The translations under genes were made by a program, and so were the position numbers. Below are positions 41,289 through 51,272 of a stretch of 64,000 nucleotides of DNA, one piece after another (within the stretch, counting starts at the first letter, position 1; every line of letters starts with the position of its first letter). This stretch comes from Bifidobacterium reuteri DSM 23975 (GTDB lineage Bacteria; Actinomycetota; Actinomycetes; Actinomycetales; Bifidobacteriaceae), in assembly GCF_000741695.1 (NCBI RefSeq), contig NZ_JGZK01000017.1:1-64000 (forward strand), read 5' to 3'. The notes beneath the pieces were generated by a model. That model ran no database searches, was not told where the DNA came from, and was given only the letters and a program-made list of their open reading frames with translations.

Positions 41289-43526
41289 ATGGCACAAATA
41301 TTTGACGCACCCTCAAAGGCAATTCTGCGAAGCCAAATCGCAGAGCACATTGCCGAGACTGACAAGAATGACCGCCGCGTCGATAAGGAAGGCGAAGCCC
41401 CGCTGCCCGAGGATCGCTTCTTCGACCGCGAACTGAGCTGGCTCAAGTTCAACCAGCGCGTGCTTGAGCTAGCAGAAGATGAAGATGTGCCGCTGCTCGA
41501 ACGCGCCAACTTCTCCGCCATCTTCGCCTCGAACCTTGATGAGTTCTTCATGGTTCGCGTGGCCGGCCTGAAGCGCCGCATCGACTCCGGCATCGCAGTG
41601 CCGTCCGCAGCCGGCCTGAGCCCACGCCAGCTGCTGCGCGCCATCAGCGAAACCGCGCATCGCCTCCAGAACGAGCATGCGCACTACACCATCGACACGA
41701 TCCTGCCCGAGCTGGAGAAGGAGCACATCGTCCTGCTGAGCTGGGACAAGCTCACCCCCTCCGAGCAGGAGCGCCTTTCCCGCTACTACCGCCAGCAGGT
41801 CTTCCCCGTGCTGACCCCGCTCGCGGTGGACCCCGCCCACCCGTTCCCCTACATCTCCGGCGGCTCCATCAACCTTGCCGTGATCGTGGAGAACCCGTCG
41901 TCCGGCAAGTCCCACTTCGCCCGCGTCAAGATCCCGGGCAACCTGCCGCGCCTCGTGCCGGTCGACGACATGACCGACGAGGAATCCAAGGATGAGCGCT
42001 ACGGCTTCATCACCATGGAGAAGCTCATCGCCGCCCACCTCGAATCCCTGTTCCCGGGCATGATCATCAAGGAGGCCCGCTCCTTCCGCGTGACCCGCAA
42101 CGAGGACATCGACGTGGAAGAGGATGACGCCGAGAACCTGCTGAACGCCATGGAGAAGGAACTGCTGCGCCGTCGCTTCGGACCGCCGATCCGCCTCGAG
42201 ATCACCGACGACACCAGCCCGTTCCTCTCCCAGCTACTGGCCGACCAGCTCGGCGTGAGCCAGGACGAGGTGTACCGTCTGCCCAGCCCGCTGGATCTGA
42301 CCGTGCTCTTCGAGCTCGGTGGCGTCGATCGCCCCGACCTGAAGAACCGTCCGTTCGTGCCGACCACGAACCGTCAGATTGCAGAAGTCGAGTCGTCCCG
42401 TGCGCAGGACATCTTCGCCGCCATCCGCGAGCGCGACATCCTGCTGCATCACCCTTACGACTCCTTCTCCACCTCTGTGCAGGCCTTTCTGGCACAGGCT
42501 GCTGCGGATCCTAAGGTCCTGGCTATCAAGCAGACGCTCTACCGGACCAGCTCCAACTCACCGATCATCGACGCACTGATCGACGCCGCACACGCCGGTA
42601 AGCAGGTGCTGGCCCTGGTCGAGATCAAGGCGCGCTTCGACGAGGACGCCAACATCGCGTGGGCCCGCAAGCTCGAACGCGCCGGCGTGCACGTGGTGTA
42701 CGGCATCGTGGGCCTCAAGACCCACTGCAAGCTCATCGAGGTGGTGCGTCAGGAGGCCGACGGCCTGCGTCGCTACTGCCACGTGGGCACCGGTAACTAC
42801 AACCCGAAGACCGCACGTATCTACACCGATTTCGGTCTGCTGACCTGTGATCCGGTGGTCGGTCAGGACCTGACCCGCCTGTTCAACCAGCTGTCCGGCT
42901 ACGCGCCGAAGTCCAGCTTCCACCGTCTGCTGGTTGCCCCGCGCACCATCCGCACCGGTCTCATCCAGCGCATCCGCCGCGAGGAGGATGCCGCCCGCGC
43001 CGGCAAGGAGGCCTGGATCAAGATCAAGGTCAACTCCATCGTGGACGAGAAGACCATCGATGCTCTGTACCGCGCCTCTCAGGCCGGCGTGAAGATCGAC
43101 ATCGTCGAGCGCGGCATCTGCGCCCTGAAGCCCGGCGTTCCCGGCCTGTCCGAGAACATCCGCGTGCGTTCGATCCTCGGCCGCTTCCTTGAGCACTCCC
43201 GCATCTACGCCTTCTGCAACGCTGACGGCCCGCAGATCGGCGAAGGCCCGGCTTCCGGCCCCGAGGTATACATCGGCTCCGCCGATCTGATGCACCGCAA
43301 CCTCGACCGTCGCGTGGAGGCTCTGGTGCGCATCACCGCCCCGGAGCAGATCGACGAGCTCATCAAGTACGTGGATCTGCAGATGGCCGACTCCACGGTC
43401 AGCTGGCACATGCAGCCGGACGGCACCTATGTGCTGCACACCAAGGACGACGAAGGCCGTCCGCTGGTGGACAGCCAGGAGTACCTGATCCGCAAGCACT
43501 CCCGCAGCCGCAGCGCGCACAGCTGA
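41289..43526 (+). CDS. ppk: Polyphosphate kinase 1
   Basis: Reversibly makes inorganic polyphosphate from ATP; peripheral to the membrane. The 745 residues include the N-domain ([34 protein letters not shown]), the HHPYDSF motif and catalytic histidine region ([13 protein letters not shown]), [22 protein letters not shown], and the C-terminal repeat ([19 protein letters not shown]). The family length is normal. No clear Shine-Dalgarno; TATAAG lies just before the ATG. Unusually even codon use (strong GC-ending bias) suggests high expression. A MutT1-like gene follows, as in mycobacteria. Confidence 0.97.
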   Translation: MAQIFDAPSKAILRSQIAEHIAETDKNDRRVDKEGEAPLPEDRFFDRELSWLKFNQRVLELAEDEDVPLLERANFSAIFASNLDEFFMVRVAGLKRRIDSGIAVPSAAGLSPRQLLRAISETAHRLQNEHAHYTIDTILPELEKEHIVLLSWDKLTPSEQERLSRYYRQQVFPVLTPLAVDPAHPFPYISGGSINLAVIVENPSSGKSHFARVKIPGNLPRLVPVDDMTDEESKDERYGFITMEKLIAAHLESLFPGMIIKEARSFRVTRNEDIDVEEDDAENLLNAMEKELLRRRFGPPIRLEITDDTSPFLSQLLADQLGVSQDEVYRLPSPLDLTVLFELGGVDRPDLKNRPFVPTTNRQIAEVESSRAQDIFAAIRERDILLHHPYDSFSTSVQAFLAQAAADPKVLAIKQTLYRTSSNSPIIDALIDAAHAGKQVLALVEIKARFDEDANIAWARKLERAGVHVVYGIVGLKTHCKLIEVVRQEADGLRRYCHVGTGNYNPKTARIYTDFGLLTCDPVVGQDLTRLFNQLSGYAPKSSFHRLLVAPRTIRTGLIQRIRREEDAARAGKEAWIKIKVNSIVDEKTIDALYRASQAGVKIDIVERGICALKPGVPGLSENIRVRSILGRFLEHSRIYAFCNADGPQIGEGPASGPEVYIGSADLMHRNLDRRVEALVRITAPEQIDELIKYVDLQMADSTVSWHMQPDGTYVLHTKDDEGRPLVDSQEYLIRKHSRSRSAHS

Positions 43527-43614
43527 TTGTGAACAATCGCGCACGCTGATACGGATGCAGACAGCGCGCTTGTGAACGCTCGCGCAAAACACTGGTACAG
43601 TGGATTGCGACACA

Positions 43615-43674
43615 GGTGATACGACGATGCCCGGTTCCCATACGATTGTGGGAACCGGGCATCGTCGTATCACC
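43615..43674. repeat. Perfect 26-bp inverted repeat between ppk and the NUDIX gene
   Basis: The arm at 43615-43640 (begins GGTGATACGACGATGCCC) is the exact complement of 43649-43674, with an 8-base loop. There is no T tract. TACAAT at 43709-43714 just beyond it is the probable -10 of the next gene. It could be a ppk terminator, a processing site or an inserted palindrome. Confidence 0.85.
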
Positions 43675-43722
43675 AGCACAAACTACGTAGCGGCAGCGGG
43701 TTTTGCCCTACAATGACCAGTG

Positions 43723-44886
43723 ATGGGTAGCAACAGCATGAGGCATGTCGTAGAAGCCGCCGGTGGCATCATCTACCGGTGGAAGACCGCCGAGAACTCT
43801 GACAGAGCAACGAACAACACTCCAGAACACGCACAGGGGCGACCGGAGCCGCGGACGACCCACGACACCCGCGAAACCATAGACCCGCAAATCCTCTCAG
43901 ACGCTTCGCACAACGTACTCGGTCATATCGAACTGTGCGTTGTGCACCGTCCGAAGTATGACGACTGGAGCTGGCCGAAAGGCAAGCTCGACCCGAACGA
44001 ATCCCACCGCCACGCCGCCGTGCGCGAGATGGGCGAGGAAACCGGCCTGCCAGTGGCGCTTGGCCCGTATCTGGGCGATATCACCTATCCGCAGTCCGAA
44101 GAAGGATGCGTCCAGAGGCACACCAGGAATCTGTCCGGCACCGGCAAACATGTGATGTACTGGATGGCCAAGGTCATCAGCCCAGTGGATAATCTGCGAC
44201 GCACGCACGCCTTCGGGCCGGTTCACCGTGCCGACGAGGGCGAAATCGACCAGATGCTCTGGCTGACGCCGGTCGAAGCGCGCAAACGCCTGACGCATTC
44301 CACGGATAAAGACATTCTGGCCTTGTTTGTCGACCGTGTGCAGGAGGGTGCGCTCGACTCCCAGCCGGTGATCATCGTGCGACACGGCAAGGCGGAGGCC
44401 CGCAAACTGTGGAAAGGCACGGACGCCAATCGCCCGATCACACCGCGTGGCGCGGCGGCTGCCTTCGCGCTGAACGCCGAGCTCGCCTGCTTCAATCCGA
44501 TTCGCATCGCCACTTCGCCTTGGCTGCGCTGCCAGCAGACATTGGAGCATTTCGCGTGGGAGACCAAGAGCGACATGGTCAAACTGGACGAGATGACGGA
44601 AGATGCATTCGCCATCAATCCCGATGCCGCGTGGGAGTCCATGCTCAGCGAAATCGATTTCGCGCTTGAGCGCAAGCAAGGCACGGCGATCTGCATGCAT
44701 CGCCCGGTCATCGGCGGCATGTTCGAGCATCTGCGCGAACTGTGCCGGCCGGCCGCGCTGGGCAGACGGCTCATCGCGAAATCACCGTACATGCCTACCG
44801 GCACCGCGATAGCATTGTTCGTGATCAGTACTCCGGATGGCCCGGTCATCATCGATATTCAGAAAGTGCAACCGCTTGTCTACTAG
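43723..44886 (+). CDS. NUDIX hydrolase with C-terminal histidine phosphatase domain (MutT1-like)
   Basis: 387 residues. The N-terminal NUDIX domain has the box [23 protein letters not shown], a full match to the consensus. A 35-residue hydrophilic insert ([13 protein letters not shown] region) splits its first strand. The C-terminal phosphoglycerate-mutase-like domain starts [13 protein letters not shown], with its catalytic histidine in RHG. Mycobacterial MutT1 has this layout, removes 8-oxo-dGTP and diadenosine polyphosphates, and also lies next to ppk. No Shine-Dalgarno; TACAAT ends 8 bases before the ATG, so the mRNA may be leaderless (alternative GTG at 43720). Confidence 0.9.
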   Translation: MGSNSMRHVVEAAGGIIYRWKTAENSDRATNNTPEHAQGRPEPRTTHDTRETIDPQILSDASHNVLGHIELCVVHRPKYDDWSWPKGKLDPNESHRHAAVREMGEETGLPVALGPYLGDITYPQSEEGCVQRHTRNLSGTGKHVMYWMAKVISPVDNLRRTHAFGPVHRADEGEIDQMLWLTPVEARKRLTHSTDKDILALFVDRVQEGALDSQPVIIVRHGKAEARKLWKGTDANRPITPRGAAAAFALNAELACFNPIRIATSPWLRCQQTLEHFAWETKSDMVKLDEMTEDAFAINPDAAWESMLSEIDFALERKQGTAICMHRPVIGGMFEHLRELCRPAALGRRLIAKSPYMPTGTAIALFVISTPDGPVIIDIQKVQPLVY

Positions 44887-45691
44887 ACCCGCATACCCCG
44901 ATTCCTCGAACTCGTCCGCTGCCGCTGCCGCCGCTCACGCTTCGGCGCATGGCGGCTCCGGACTTGGCCCGGGCTTCGGGTCGTTGCGTGCAGCCGGTGC
45001 CGCATTCGGACCAGTGCGGATGGGTGCTTCGCGCCCCTCGCGCCCGGCACAGCTTGACCCGGCGGTGGCCGACGGGCTGGCGGGCGGCATGGATCCGCAG
45101 GCTATCAGCGAGATGAGCCATCTTTCCGCGGCGGCGCTACTCGACCGCGTGCGCCACAGCGAGGATCCGGAAGTCGTGCAACGCGTGCTGACATTGGTGG
45201 AGACCGTCGGCGTGGACGAGATCGCCGAACTGTGGAGCGACGCCGAGCCCGATTCACTGCCCGGCGTGCTGTGGCGTCTATACATGCTGCGCACGTGGAT
45301 GCGCAGCAACCGCGATTCCATCGCCCGGCTCTGGCGGCTCGGCGAACCGGTGGCCACCACGGCTTCCGCCATCGCCGGCGTGGATCAGGCACCTACTGAG
45401 GATGACATCGTGCGATTGGCGGATTCGATTCTCTCCGGTGCATTTGTGGGCGATTTCGCCGTGGCGCTGGAGCGCGCGGCGGCGTTCACCGATGTGGTGG
45501 CGCTGGGCTTGCGCGTGGAGGCACGACGGCGTGTGCAGCGCGCGACCGCGAATGGCGGCAGCGCCCCCGAAGCCGAACAAGCCGCACGCGCTCAGGCGGC
45601 CAAACTCCTACACACCGGCGCAAACCTGATGAGTACCGCCCGCACGTTCGAGCACGGCGCACACCTCTGGCGTCGCGGCCGGCTGGAGTAG
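44837..45691 (+). CDS. Conserved-looking protein of unknown function
   Basis: Up to 284 residues overlapping the 3' end of the MutT1-like gene. The first 80 residues are Ala/Gly/Ser-rich; the rest is a soluble, mostly helical domain ([82 protein letters not shown]). I cannot assign a family. The start is uncertain: ATG 44837, a TTG at 44873 overlapping the upstream stop, or a later ATG in the Gly-rich part. Tight overlap implies cotranscription with the NUDIX gene. Confidence 0.7.
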   Translation: MARSSSIFRKCNRLSTRPAYPDSSNSSAAAAAAHASAHGGSGLGPGFGSLRAAGAAFGPVRMGASRPSRPAQLDPAVADGLAGGMDPQAISEMSHLSAAALLDRVRHSEDPEVVQRVLTLVETVGVDEIAELWSDAEPDSLPGVLWRLYMLRTWMRSNRDSIARLWRLGEPVATTASAIAGVDQAPTEDDIVRLADSILSGAFVGDFAVALERAAAFTDVVALGLRVEARRRVQRATANGGSAPEAEQAARAQAAKLLHTGANLMSTARTFEHGAHLWRRGRLE

Positions 45692-45851
45692 TGGCTCGCT
45701 TATCTCTCCCCTCCGACGAGGGACTTGGACCGCGGCTGGGGAAAGACCAGCCCTCTGGTGGGCTAAGCTTTGCAAGAAATGCTGGGAGCGCTTCTAAGCG
45801 AGGGCTTAATGACAGTCAAGGCGAGGGAAATGACCGAAAGCTCCGCAACAG

Positions 45852-45904
45852 AGCTCCCTCTGATGAGGGAGCTGTCACGGGCTTGGCCCGTGACTGAGGG
45901 AGAG
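45852..45904 (-). repeat. Two-hairpin dispersed element at 45.9 kb
   Basis: GCTCCCTC/GAGGGAGC stem, then GTCACGGGC/GCCCGTGAC (9 bp, perfect), then CTGAGGGAGAG. A worn copy lies at about 45704-45752. The middle stem is unlike that of any other copy yet fully paired. Confidence 0.75.
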
Positions 45905-46101
45905 ACCCAATCCACCACTTCGGCATCAGCCATCAGCTGATATCCGCCTGTTCCGGCGTGCCCCAGTTCATCGCAAACTATACTGATACCCGCGTCGGGC
46001 CGTGCTTAAGCCCCGGGCTCCATTTTTTGCCGCCGCGAGCGGCCCTTGCGCCGACAGGCGCTTTCGCGGTTCGACGCCCCACACTTCTTTTCATGGCTTT
46101 T

Positions 46102-46146
46102 CTCGCTTAATGTACGCTGACGGACACTCAGCGTACATTAAGTGAG
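46102..46146. repeat. Hairpin repeat, 19-bp stem, related to 54.4 kb
   Basis: CTCGCTTAATGTACGCTGA (46102-46120) pairs with TCAGCGTACATTAAGTGAG (46128-46146) except for one G-T. The same design, loop (CGG..CAC) and flank CTTTTCTC occur at 54386-54430. Confidence 0.85.
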
Positions 46147-46261
46147 ACGACATGGTGGATGCTTGCGTTGCACCTTGTGCCGCAGCTCTGCAAATAACGC
46201 GATATTGCGCTGGCGTGGCAGCATCCGCGACGACCTGCGATGATTCATCACCCGCACCGCA

Positions 46262-47250
46262 AACAAGAATGGCGGAATTCCAAGGATTCCCAACCCCCGC
46301 CGCACACACGCCACAGGCACAGGCACACGACACCCGTCCCGGAAGTACGAAAACGTCAGAATCCCACTTCAGGGACAAGAGAATCTGTCTCTGAAGCCCG
46401 AATACCGCATAATCGCGTTTCAGGGACACGAAAACCCGTCCCGGAAGCGCAATTCGACCCGTTTCGCCGTTCCGGGACAGAACCTCCCGCGCCACGTCAA
46501 TCGCCGCCCAGAAAGAATGGCGGAATTCCAAGGATTTCCAGCTCATACCACATGCACATCATGGGTACAGGCACACAAAACCTGTCCCGGAAACTCAAAT
46601 ACGACGTAAACGCGTCTCAGGGACACGAGAATCCGTCCCTGGAGCCCGAAAACGGCTGAATCGCATTTCAGGGACACGGAAACCCGTCCCGGAAGCGTAA
46701 TTCGACCCGTTTCGTCGTTCCGGGACAGATCCTCCCGCACCACGCCAAGCACCATTCAGAAGGAATGGCGGAATTCCAAGGATTTCCAGCTCATACCACA
46801 CGCACATCATGGGTACAGGCACACAAAACCTGTCCCGGAAACTCAAATACGACGTAAACGCGTCTCAGGGACACGAGAATCTGTCTCTGTAGCCCGAAAA
46901 CGGCAGAATCGTGATTCAAGGACACGAGAATCTGTCTCTGAAGCTTGAATACCGCATAATCGCGTTTCAGGGACACGAAAACCTGTCCCGGAAGCGTAAT
47001 TCGACCCGTTTCGTCGTTCCGGGACAGATCCTCCCGCACCACATCAATCACCATTCAGAAAGAATGGCGGAATTCCAAGGATTTCCAACCCCCGCCACAC
47101 ACACGCCACAGGCACAGGCACACGAAAACCCGTCCCCGAAGCGCGAAAACGACGGAATCGCGTTTCCGGGACAAGAAAACCCGTCCCGGAAGCCCGAATA
47201 TGGCTGAATCGCATTTCAAGGACATGAGAATCTGTCTCTGAAGCCATGTT
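46262..47250. repeat. Array of about 15 stem-loops in a 248-bp higher-order repeat
   Basis: The basic unit is TTCAGGGAC, about ten bases, GTCTCTGAA, then AAGCCCGAATA-like spacer, repeating roughly every 50 bp. The segment GGCGGAATTCCAAGGATT marks a larger unit at 46271, 46519, 46767 and 47066 (offsets 248, 248 and 299). Copies differ in the arms: at 46368-46395 TTCAGGGAC/GTCTCTGAA, at 47164-47191 TTCCGGGAC/GTCCCGGAA. ORFs on both strands just reflect the repeat. With the two hairpins to its left and the element to its right, this explains most of the 2067-bp gap 45692-47758. Confidence 0.85.
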
Positions 47251-47347
47251 CAAGGCTGTTTTCAAGTATCAGGACGAATCAGCCAGGCAATCGGCCGAGG
47301 ATACGGATGATCCATGCAATCGATTCACCCGTTCGGCAGCAAGCCTA

Positions 47348-47450
47348 CTGGTCCGTCTCACTAATAATTGGGGGTTCAATGCCGTCTCTCCCCCAGTCAG
47401 CTTCGCTGACAGCCCGTCCTGCAAGTATGGACGCGCTACGCGCGATGAGA
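47348..47450. mobile_element. Truncated MITE-like element
   Basis: Left end GGTCCGTCTCACTAATAATT, then CTCTCCCCCAG, GTCAGC/GCTGAC hairpin and the CGTCCTGCAAGTATGGACG and GCTACGCGC modules also seen near 7.9 kb. No right end found. 47451-47758 shows nothing recognisable except GAGGAGCAACC before the next ATG. Confidence 0.55.
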
Positions 47451-47758
47451 GCTACATCACAAAACGGCTGTATTTCAGCGAATTCTCAGGATACATATAC
47501 GACGTCGCCAGCATCGGCTTGTTATTTTCGATGTGGGGAATTCCAACGCGTCATCGAGGTTGTGGTATTCGATGCGCAGTGCATTACGCACACAACACCG
47601 AGACTCAATACCAGCACTTTCGCAGCAGTACGTAGCCAAAACGTCGCCGCCCGTCGGGCCTGCCGCACAAGCCGGCCCAATCGCCCGGGAAGCCGCGGAA
47701 TAGGCCGACGAATCTCTGACGAAACGCTGTACAAGAAGACAACACATGAGGAGCAACC

Positions 47759-48340
47759 ATGAAAACCGTGACGCGCGCCGCCATCGCCGTACTGGCCGGC
47801 CTGGCAATCATTGGCGACGCTTTTCTGCTGTTCATCAAGCCTCATCTCGCACAGCAGGCGGGAACCACAGGATCTGCCCTGGCCTCAAACGGCACGACAT
47901 CCAGCGGAAACGGCAGCAGCGCCAACGCCCAATCTGAGTCCTCCACCGACTCCAACAGCGCAAACAGCACTGACTCAAACGATTCCACCAACTCAAACGA
48001 TTCCACTGATTCCGCCGACTCCAGCAACACTGAATCCACAGACTCCAACACCCTGAAGGACGGCACCTACACCAGCGTGGCCAGTCCGAACGCCTATGGC
48101 GAGATCCAATTGCAGGTCACGGTCGCGGGCGGGAAAATCACCACTATCACCACGGTGAAAGCCCCGACCCATGGCCGCTCACAGTCCGTGAACGCCCAGG
48201 CGCTCCCGATGCTCACCGAACGCGCGATCAGCGCGCAAAGCGCGGATATCCAGTTCGTCTCCGGAGCGACCGAAACCTCCACTGCCTTCGTCAATTCGCT
48301 GCAGGACGCCATCAACCAGTCGCTGAACGCCGCCAAATAA
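47759..48340 (+). CDS. FMN-binding domain protein, membrane-anchored
   Basis: 193 residues: one N-terminal membrane segment (AAIAVLAGLAIIGDAFLLFI), a Ser/Asn/Thr/Asp-rich linker (residues 35-97, a spacer across the wall), then an FMN_bind domain (LKDGTYTSVASPNAYGEIQLQVTVAGGKITTITTV and FVSGATETSTAFVNSLQDAI). SGATETS is the motif whose threonine receives FMN through a phosphoester bond from ApbE. It would be an extracytoplasmic one- or two-electron carrier. Next to apbE (63-bp gap) and a ferric-reductase-like gene. GAGGAGCAACC precedes the ATG. Confidence 0.9.
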   Translation: MKTVTRAAIAVLAGLAIIGDAFLLFIKPHLAQQAGTTGSALASNGTTSSGNGSSANAQSESSTDSNSANSTDSNDSTNSNDSTDSADSSNTESTDSNTLKDGTYTSVASPNAYGEIQLQVTVAGGKITTITTVKAPTHGRSQSVNAQALPMLTERAISAQSADIQFVSGATETSTAFVNSLQDAINQSLNAAK

Positions 48341-48403
48341 GTTAGCGACCAATAGCCAACAACAGCCGGCAACAGCCAACAGCCCATACGGACAGCACCG
48401 ATC

Positions 48404-49336
48404 ATGACCACCATTCAGGCCCGAGTCATCCACGCGATGACCATCCCGTTCACCATCCAGCTGAGCGACAGCCGCGATGCCGCCTACCTCGCCACATGCA
48501 TCGACGAGATCACGCCGCAGATCACCGCATACCTGCAGCACATCGACACCACGTTCTCCCCATTCCGCGCCGATTCGCAGGTTGCCGCAGCCCGACGAGG
48601 CGACTGGTCGGCCATGCTCGTCACAAGCAAAGCATCCTCGACAAAGTCCGGCGTCCACTATGCAGCGCCGCCGTACAACCGACACGCCGGCCAAGCTCAG
48701 ACCCACTATTCTCAGTCCGAATCCCAGTCCGAATCACAATCCGAATCACAGTCCGAATTCGCGCAAATCTACGCGCTGGCCGAGCAGGCCAAGCAGCTCA
48801 CCCGCGGTCATTTCAATCCGATGCACGCCGGCCAATACGACCCGACCGGCATCGTCAAAGGCTGGGCCATCGAACGAGCGCACGAGCGGTTTCTCATGCC
48901 GCTGATCACATCCGGACAATGCGACGCCGCCGCGCTGGGAGGCGGCGGAGACATCCAGACCGCAGTAGCCGACACCAGCGATTTCGTATGGCGCATCGGC
49001 GTGCAGGATCCCGCCAACCCCAACGCCACCCTGCGGACCATCACTCTGCGCAACGGCGCGGTCGCCACCTCCGGCACCAGCAAACGCGGCGAACACATCA
49101 CCCGCAACGCGCACGACCTGGCACAGGCCACCATCGTCGACGACCATCTCGCGTTCGCGGACATGTGGGCCACCGCCGCCATCAGCGCCGGCGAGCGCAC
49201 GTTCCGCGACATCATCGACCAGAATCCAGTCGCTCAGGCCAGTCTCCATGCGGTGCTGGTCCGCGCGGACGGCAGCATCACGCAGTTCGCGCCGGGCAAA
49301 ACCGCACCCGACGTCATGCCACAAACAGGAGCATAA
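48404..49336 (+). CDS. apbE: FAD:protein FMN transferase
   Basis: A 310-residue ApbE-family enzyme that splits FAD and attaches FMN to a threonine of target proteins, here most likely the preceding protein. Conserved parts are MTIPFTIQL, DTTFSPFRADSQV, HFNPMHAGQYDPTGIVKGWAIERA, GGGGDIQ and NGAVATSGTSKRGEHI. A four-fold SQSE repeat (12-bp tandem unit near 48716-48760) makes an odd insert around residues 103-118. No signal peptide is seen, although many ApbE proteins act outside the membrane. The ribosome-binding site is weak. Confidence 0.93.
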   Translation: MTTIQARVIHAMTIPFTIQLSDSRDAAYLATCIDEITPQITAYLQHIDTTFSPFRADSQVAAARRGDWSAMLVTSKASSTKSGVHYAAPPYNRHAGQAQTHYSQSESQSESQSESQSEFAQIYALAEQAKQLTRGHFNPMHAGQYDPTGIVKGWAIERAHERFLMPLITSGQCDAAALGGGGDIQTAVADTSDFVWRIGVQDPANPNATLRTITLRNGAVATSGTSKRGEHITRNAHDLAQATIVDDHLAFADMWATAAISAGERTFRDIIDQNPVAQASLHAVLVRADGSITQFAPGKTAPDVMPQTGA

Positions 49337-49693
49337 TAGGCCACTGGAATCGTATGACCATGGAAATCGACAATCACAGCAACCAACCTTGCGGGCGGCG
49401 CGAATACAAACCAAACAAATACAAACCGGGCGAATACGAGCGGAGCGAATACAGCCGGGCTGTGCAGTGCTGCCCAGTACAACACACACGGCACAGCGAC
49501 GCATAACACGGCGCCACGCGGTTTCGGCAGCACGACCAACGCGACTGGAACGCCCCCATCACGCGCACGGAAGCCGCACACGCCCCCACCGTTCACCAAC
49601 CTGGCTCTCGCCGCCGCAGAGCCCGCACAAAAGCCCGCACAAGAGCCCACGTACGAGCCCATACAAAAGCTCACTTACCATAAGGATCAATCC
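49337..49693. other. Gene-poor spacer with low-complexity open frames
   Basis: 357 bp. An ATG at 49354 opens a 50-codon frame (MTMEIDNHSNQPCGRREYKP, then KPGEYERSEYSR-type repeats) from short tandem AATAC-rich units. The frame of the downstream oxidoreductase is open back to 49358 without a start codon (Thr/Asn/Ala-rich, then APPP and EPAQKP). This may be a decayed linker-type gene. I do not call a gene here. Confidence 0.4.
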
Positions 49694-51229
49694 ATGAAAC
49701 ACATCTCCTCGCACATCGCCCTGGCTTGGGCGGTGGTGCTGTTCATCATCCCGCTGCCGTTTCTGGCGACGCTCGTCGCCGGCTTCCCCGCCCTGTACAG
49801 CAGTTCGATGTTCGGCGCGGAACTCGGCGTCATCGCCTATGTATGGATGCTCGCGGCCGTGTACCTCGCGTGTCGCCCGCGCTGGGTGGACCGAACGGTC
49901 GGCCTGCCGCATATGTATATGATTCACGGCGTGCTGGCGATTCTGGCCATCGTGCTGGCGTTCGTGCATCAGTCGCTGCTGCCCGGTGCCGGCGAACTCA
50001 TCGGCCTGACGGGACATCTGGGACTGTACCTGTTCATGGCCGTGGCGGTGTGGTCGCTGGTGTTCATGGCCGGATGGCTGACTGCTCGCGTGCCGGTTCT
50101 GGCGCGGATCAAGCGCGCGCTGGAGCAGGTGTTCCGGCATGAGATGAGCGTCTGGCTGCATCGGTTGAATCTGGTGGCCATCGCGCTGATCGTGATCCAT
50201 GTGCATGTGATTGACTACATCGCGTCCATCAAACCGTTCATTTTCCTGCTCGACGCGACGACGATCATCGTGTTTGCGTACTACATCTGGAGTTCGGTGA
50301 ACCGTGAGGCGTTCGCGTTGCGTGGACGTGTGGTCTCCGTTCGGCCGCTGGCCGATCGCGTCACCGAGTTGACGGTGGCGATTGAGGATGCGAACGGCTC
50401 GCGCGGTGTTTCACGGCCGCGCAATGCCGCCGACGCGGGAAGCAACGCGCGCGGCACGGGCTTAGGCGGCGGCACAATCCGCTGGAATCCGGGCGATTTC
50501 GCATTCATCGCTTTCCCCGGCAAGCGCGGCATGGGCGAATTCCATCCGTTCTCGCTGACGAATTCGTATCCGGCACCGGGGGCCGTCTCGTTCGCTGTGG
50601 GCGCGGCCGCCTCGAACACCGCAGTAAGCACCACGTCGGCTGACGGTACCACCATTACGATGCCGCATCCGGATGCGCCGACCATGGCGTTCGCGATTCG
50701 CGCGGATGGTGACTTCACCGCCGGCATCGCCGCCTTGCGCCCTGGCGACGCGGTGCGCATCGTACCGCCGTATGGACGCTATGCCGAATTCATCGACGAG
50801 CACGACCGCCGCGCCACCACCAAGGCCGACCAGGCCGCCGTGCAGCAGGGGCGCACGGCCGGCGGCACCGGCACGCAGCAGCGCACGCCATTGGCGCTGA
50901 TCGGCGGCGGCATCGGCATCACACCGCTGCTTGGCGTCCTCACCGCGTACGCGGACGGCGAACGGCAGGTCGATTTCCTCTACACCGTTCGGTCGGAGCG
51001 CGACTTCATCTATCGCGACCAGCTGGAACAGTTCGGCCGCACGACGCCGGCCACGCGCGTGCGACTGCAGGCCGGACGCGCTGATGAGGCCACGATCGCG
51101 CCGATGATTCGCCCAGGCGCCGTGTATCTGATCGCCGGTCCGCAGCCGATGATGGAGGCCGTGCGCGCAATCCTGTTCAAGCACGGGGTGGCCGCCGACG
51201 ATATCTACTACGAGCCGTTCGCGATGTGA
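49694..51229 (+). CDS. Ferric reductase-like transmembrane flavin oxidoreductase
   Basis: 511 residues. About six membrane segments carry two pairs of spaced histidines (IHGVLAILAIVLAFVH and LHRLNLVAIALIVIH), the bis-haem pattern of ferric reductase/NOX proteins. The cytoplasmic half is a ferredoxin-NADP reductase module: FHPFSLTNSY for FAD, LIGGGIGITPLLGVL for NAD(P)H, ending YYEPFAM. An Ala/Thr-rich insert lies around residues 370-400. It would pass electrons from NAD(P)H across the membrane, perhaps to the flavinylated protein two genes upstream. AAGGAT precedes the ATG. Confidence 0.88.
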   Translation: MKHISSHIALAWAVVLFIIPLPFLATLVAGFPALYSSSMFGAELGVIAYVWMLAAVYLACRPRWVDRTVGLPHMYMIHGVLAILAIVLAFVHQSLLPGAGELIGLTGHLGLYLFMAVAVWSLVFMAGWLTARVPVLARIKRALEQVFRHEMSVWLHRLNLVAIALIVIHVHVIDYIASIKPFIFLLDATTIIVFAYYIWSSVNREAFALRGRVVSVRPLADRVTELTVAIEDANGSRGVSRPRNAADAGSNARGTGLGGGTIRWNPGDFAFIAFPGKRGMGEFHPFSLTNSYPAPGAVSFAVGAAASNTAVSTTSADGTTITMPHPDAPTMAFAIRADGDFTAGIAALRPGDAVRIVPPYGRYAEFIDEHDRRATTKADQAAVQQGRTAGGTGTQQRTPLALIGGGIGITPLLGVLTAYADGERQVDFLYTVRSERDFIYRDQLEQFGRTTPATRVRLQAGRADEATIAPMIRPGAVYLIAGPQPMMEAVRAILFKHGVAADDIYYEPFAM

Positions 51230-51272
51230 TTCGGGTAGCAGACATAAACGACAGCGCTGGAATACACAAAAT

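Noticed and set aside
46511-46846. Small repeated ORFs (70-98 codons) on both strands of the 46-kb array
   Set aside because: They reproduce the repeat unit in several frames, without ribosome-binding sites.
46262-47250. CRISPR array
   Set aside because: Repeats are palindromic and degenerate, spacers are themselves repeats, and no cas genes are near.
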